Shown piece by piece: positions 62,372 through 64,000 of a stretch of DNA of 64,000 bases. Both the position numbers and the translations under genes were made by a program. Source of the DNA: DATLGB01 sp963726825. Its GTDB lineage: Bacteria; Actinomycetota; Thermoleophilia; Solirubrobacterales; Solirubrobacteraceae. The notes beneath the pieces are model-generated. The model was given only the letters and a program-made list of their open reading frames with translations, had not been told where the DNA came from and ran no database searches. Positions within the stretch are counted from its first letter, which is position 1; each line of letters starts with the position of its first letter. The stretch covers positions 2,259,159-2,323,158 of the forward strand of contig CAVSDT010000002.1 in the NCBI GenBank assembly GCA_963726825.1, in the 5' to 3' direction.

Positions 62372-63386
62372 TCAGGCGGCGGTGCGCGCCACGAGCTCGG
62401 CCTGCACCGGGAGCATCTCGCGCGTCGGCTGACCGAGGAAGAAGCCCTGGCCGAGGTCGATGCCCAGGGCGCGGGCGTGATCGAGCTCGGAGTCGCGCTC
62501 GATGCCGACGCCGACGACCCGGGCGCCGAGCTCGTGTGCGACCTCGACGAGCGCCGCCTACGAGGTGGTGGCGGCCCGCCGAGCCCTCCGACTCCTTCAG
62601 GAGCCGGCGGGAGAGCTTGACGACGTCGGGCCGGATGGCCTCAAGCGCCGCGACCGCCTCCGTGGAGACGGACAGGTCGTCGAGTGCGAGCACCGCGCCG
62701 CGCTCGCGGTGGGCCGCGGCGAGGTCGCCGAGCAGGTGCGGGTCGGGGTGGTGATCGGCCTGCATCAGCTCGAGGCCGAGCTGCTCGGGCCGGCCCCCGA
62801 TGTGCTCGACCACCGGCCAGGTGCTGCGCAGGGAGCCTTCGACGTCGAGGACCGCGCGCAGGTCGAGCTTGACGAACAGGCGCTCGCCCGGGGGCAGCAG
62901 CGGCATGCCGGTCTCGATCGCCGTCGCCCGGGTGCGGGCGTCGAAGGAGAAGAGGGCGTCGTGGGCGATCGCGGCACCGTGCAGCTCGGCGCCCGACACC
63001 TCGCCGCGCCCGAGCGTGCCGCGCACGAGGGCCTCGCGGGCGAAGACGGTGCCGTCGGCCAGGTCGACGATCGGCTGGAAGACCGAGTGCATCCGGCCGC
63101 GGAAGAGGAACCCGGGGAACCAGTCGGTGCGCAGGCGCTCGAGCACGACGGCGACGGGGACGGGGACGCCGGTGGGGTCCTCCAGGCGCACGGCGAAGAC
63201 CCCGGCGCGCTCGGCGGGGGCCAGCGGCTCGATCGCGGCCTTCAGGCGGTCCTCGACCCGTGGCCGCGGAGGATCAGCCCCGTTGAAGGGGGTCGCCGGC
63301 TTGATGGGTGTCCCCGAGCCTGCTAGCAGGCTCGGGCGCTGGGAGAGGAGGCGCACGCCGTCGCCGTGGTGAGACTGGTCAAACAT
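62372..63386 (-). pseudogene. EAL-domain protein with a frameshift
   Basis: The start MFDQSHHGDGVRLLSQRPSL opens a frame with FQPIVDLADGTVFAREALVR (EAL position intact), GLELMQADHH, LALDDLSVS and RPDVVKLSRRLLKES. After about 62556 this frame degenerates, while another frame continues with ALVEVAHELGARVVGVGIER and GIDLGQGFFLGQPTREMLPV to a stop at 62372. A single indel near 62553-62562 reconciles them. Several catalytic residues are missing, so it is probably a binding protein rather than an active c-di-GMP phosphodiesterase. Confidence 0.78.
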
Positions 63387-63459
63387 CCACGACCCTCATC
63401 GACCGCACGGGCCCCATCGACTAGAACCCCGGCGATCGGTCGGTACGGCCGTGCGGTGC

Positions 63460-64000
63460 TCAGACCGCGTAGGTCCGCCTCTTCCGCCGCGACATCCACC
63501 GGGGCGCCGAACGCCGCGGCCGCCGCCTCCCGGGCCCAGGCCTTGCCGAGCTCGTCGGAGACGTGGGTGATGACCAGGTGCTGGGCGCCCGCGGCGCGGG
63601 CGTGCTCCCCCGCCTCCTGGGGCGTCAGGTGCCCGCGGACGCCGTTGCGCTCCTTCCACCAGGCCGCGGCAGGGTCGACTCGAGCAGCAGCAGGTCGGCG
63701 TCGCCGGGGTGAAGGCGACGAGCGCGTCGTTGGGCGAGCAATCCGCGCCGTAGACGATCCGGCCGGCCGAGGCCGTGGACGTGATCTCCACCGCGAAGGT
63801 CGGCACCCAGTGCGGAACGCGCTGGAAGCGCAGCCGCAGCGGGCCGACCGTGACGTCCGCCGGGTCGTACTCGCGCAGGTCGAAGGCGCGCTCGACGAGT
63901 CCCTCGTCCCCCCAGGTGCCGCCGAGGCGGCGGAACGTCGCGCGCCCGCCCGGCGGGACGTGCAGCGCCGGCCGCGCCGGCGTCTCGGTCCCGGGCCACA
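63460..64000 (-). pseudogene. Metallo-beta-lactamase-fold hydrolase, truncated by window and frameshifted
   Basis: The 5' end lies beyond base 64000. The first frame reads FRRLGGTWGDEGLVERAFDL and RIVYGADCSPNDALVAFTP, RNase Z-like MBL text. Near 63707 the sense passes to a second frame (DADLLLLESTLP) and near 63667 to a third (AWWKERNGVRGHLTPQEAGE, QHLVITHVSDELGKAW). A further shift is needed to reach the TYAV-stop that ends at 63460; the 3' end is therefore uncertain. The gene either is decaying or the sequence has indel errors here. Confidence 0.7.

Overview
The window is very GC-rich with almost exclusively G or C at third codon positions, dense coding on both strands, many GTG starts and hardly any insertion or phage sequence. 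The gene complement (PASTA-type Ser/Thr kinase, LytR-CpsA-Psr protein, DivIC/FtsB-like protein, LmeA-like lipid-binding protein, PGPGW membrane protein, HxlR and PucR regulators, class I archaeal-type aldolase, plus CsrA) fits an actinobacterium of the Thermoleophilia/Solirubrobacterales type. That placement is inference from gene content and order, not from a marker tree.

Layout. 1-4.6 kb: a 5'-truncated katG facing a monofunctional catalase, a VIT-type iron/manganese transporter and an initiator tRNA. 4.6-11.3 kb: FUSC membrane protein, 2-hydroxyacid dehydrogenase plus Ppx/GppA, a 333-base convergent spacer with nested inverted repeats (candidate structured RNA), a thiamine-diphosphate enzyme, an HxlR regulator with no ATG/GTG/TTG start, and a short-variable-loop tRNA with a UAA anticodon. 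11.4-19.6 kb: ECF sigma factor with a zinc-finger and Thr/Pro tail, CsaA, SelD, a rhomboid-like protein without catalytic residues, aldolase, CsrA, GNAT protein and a decayed winged-helix gene. 19.6-32.2 kb (mostly minus strand): the housekeeping block glmU-prs-rplY-pth-mfd-PpiC lipoprotein-mazG-eno-DivIC. 32.2-36.4 kb: tRNA-Gln, SpoIVB-S55-like secreted protein, degenerate EAL-CBS protein, phosphorylase. 36.4-47.8 kb: metG-tatD-rsmA-ispE-PAP2-TM-PucR, in which every junction is a 4-base GTGA overlap, preceded by a LytM-like gene, an M19-like secreted hydrolase, rsmI and a ROK kinase. 47.8-57.9 kb: LCP, FmdB, glyS, VOC protein, then a signalling and envelope cluster (Ser/Thr kinase, divergent FHA-HTH protein, OmpA-domain lipoprotein, LmeA-like protein, M23 peptidase, PGPGW protein). 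57.9-64 kb: S4 protein, small hydrolase, lon, then three consecutive genes (Hsp20, EAL, metallo-beta-lactamase-fold) that all carry frameshifts.

How genes work together. Clear modules are peroxide and iron handling at the left edge, cell-wall precursor and ribosome/tRNA quality control in the glmU-eno block, translation initiation and isoprenoid supply in the metG operon, and a possible phospho-signalling module at 51.4-55.5 kb. In that module the kinase carries four Thr-containing VTEGR repeats just inside the membrane and faces a divergently transcribed FHA-HTH protein. Many genes have a TAnnnT hexamer 6-10 bases before the start codon, suggesting that leaderless or very-short-leader transcription is common here.

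The most unusual candidates are the structured spacer at 8.1-8.3 kb, the kinase-repeat/FHA-HTH pair, the OmpA domain sandwiched by a duplicated domain, the ATT-start HxlR gene, the class-I tRNA-Leu(UAA), and the frameshift cluster at the right end, which may be a sequencing artefact.
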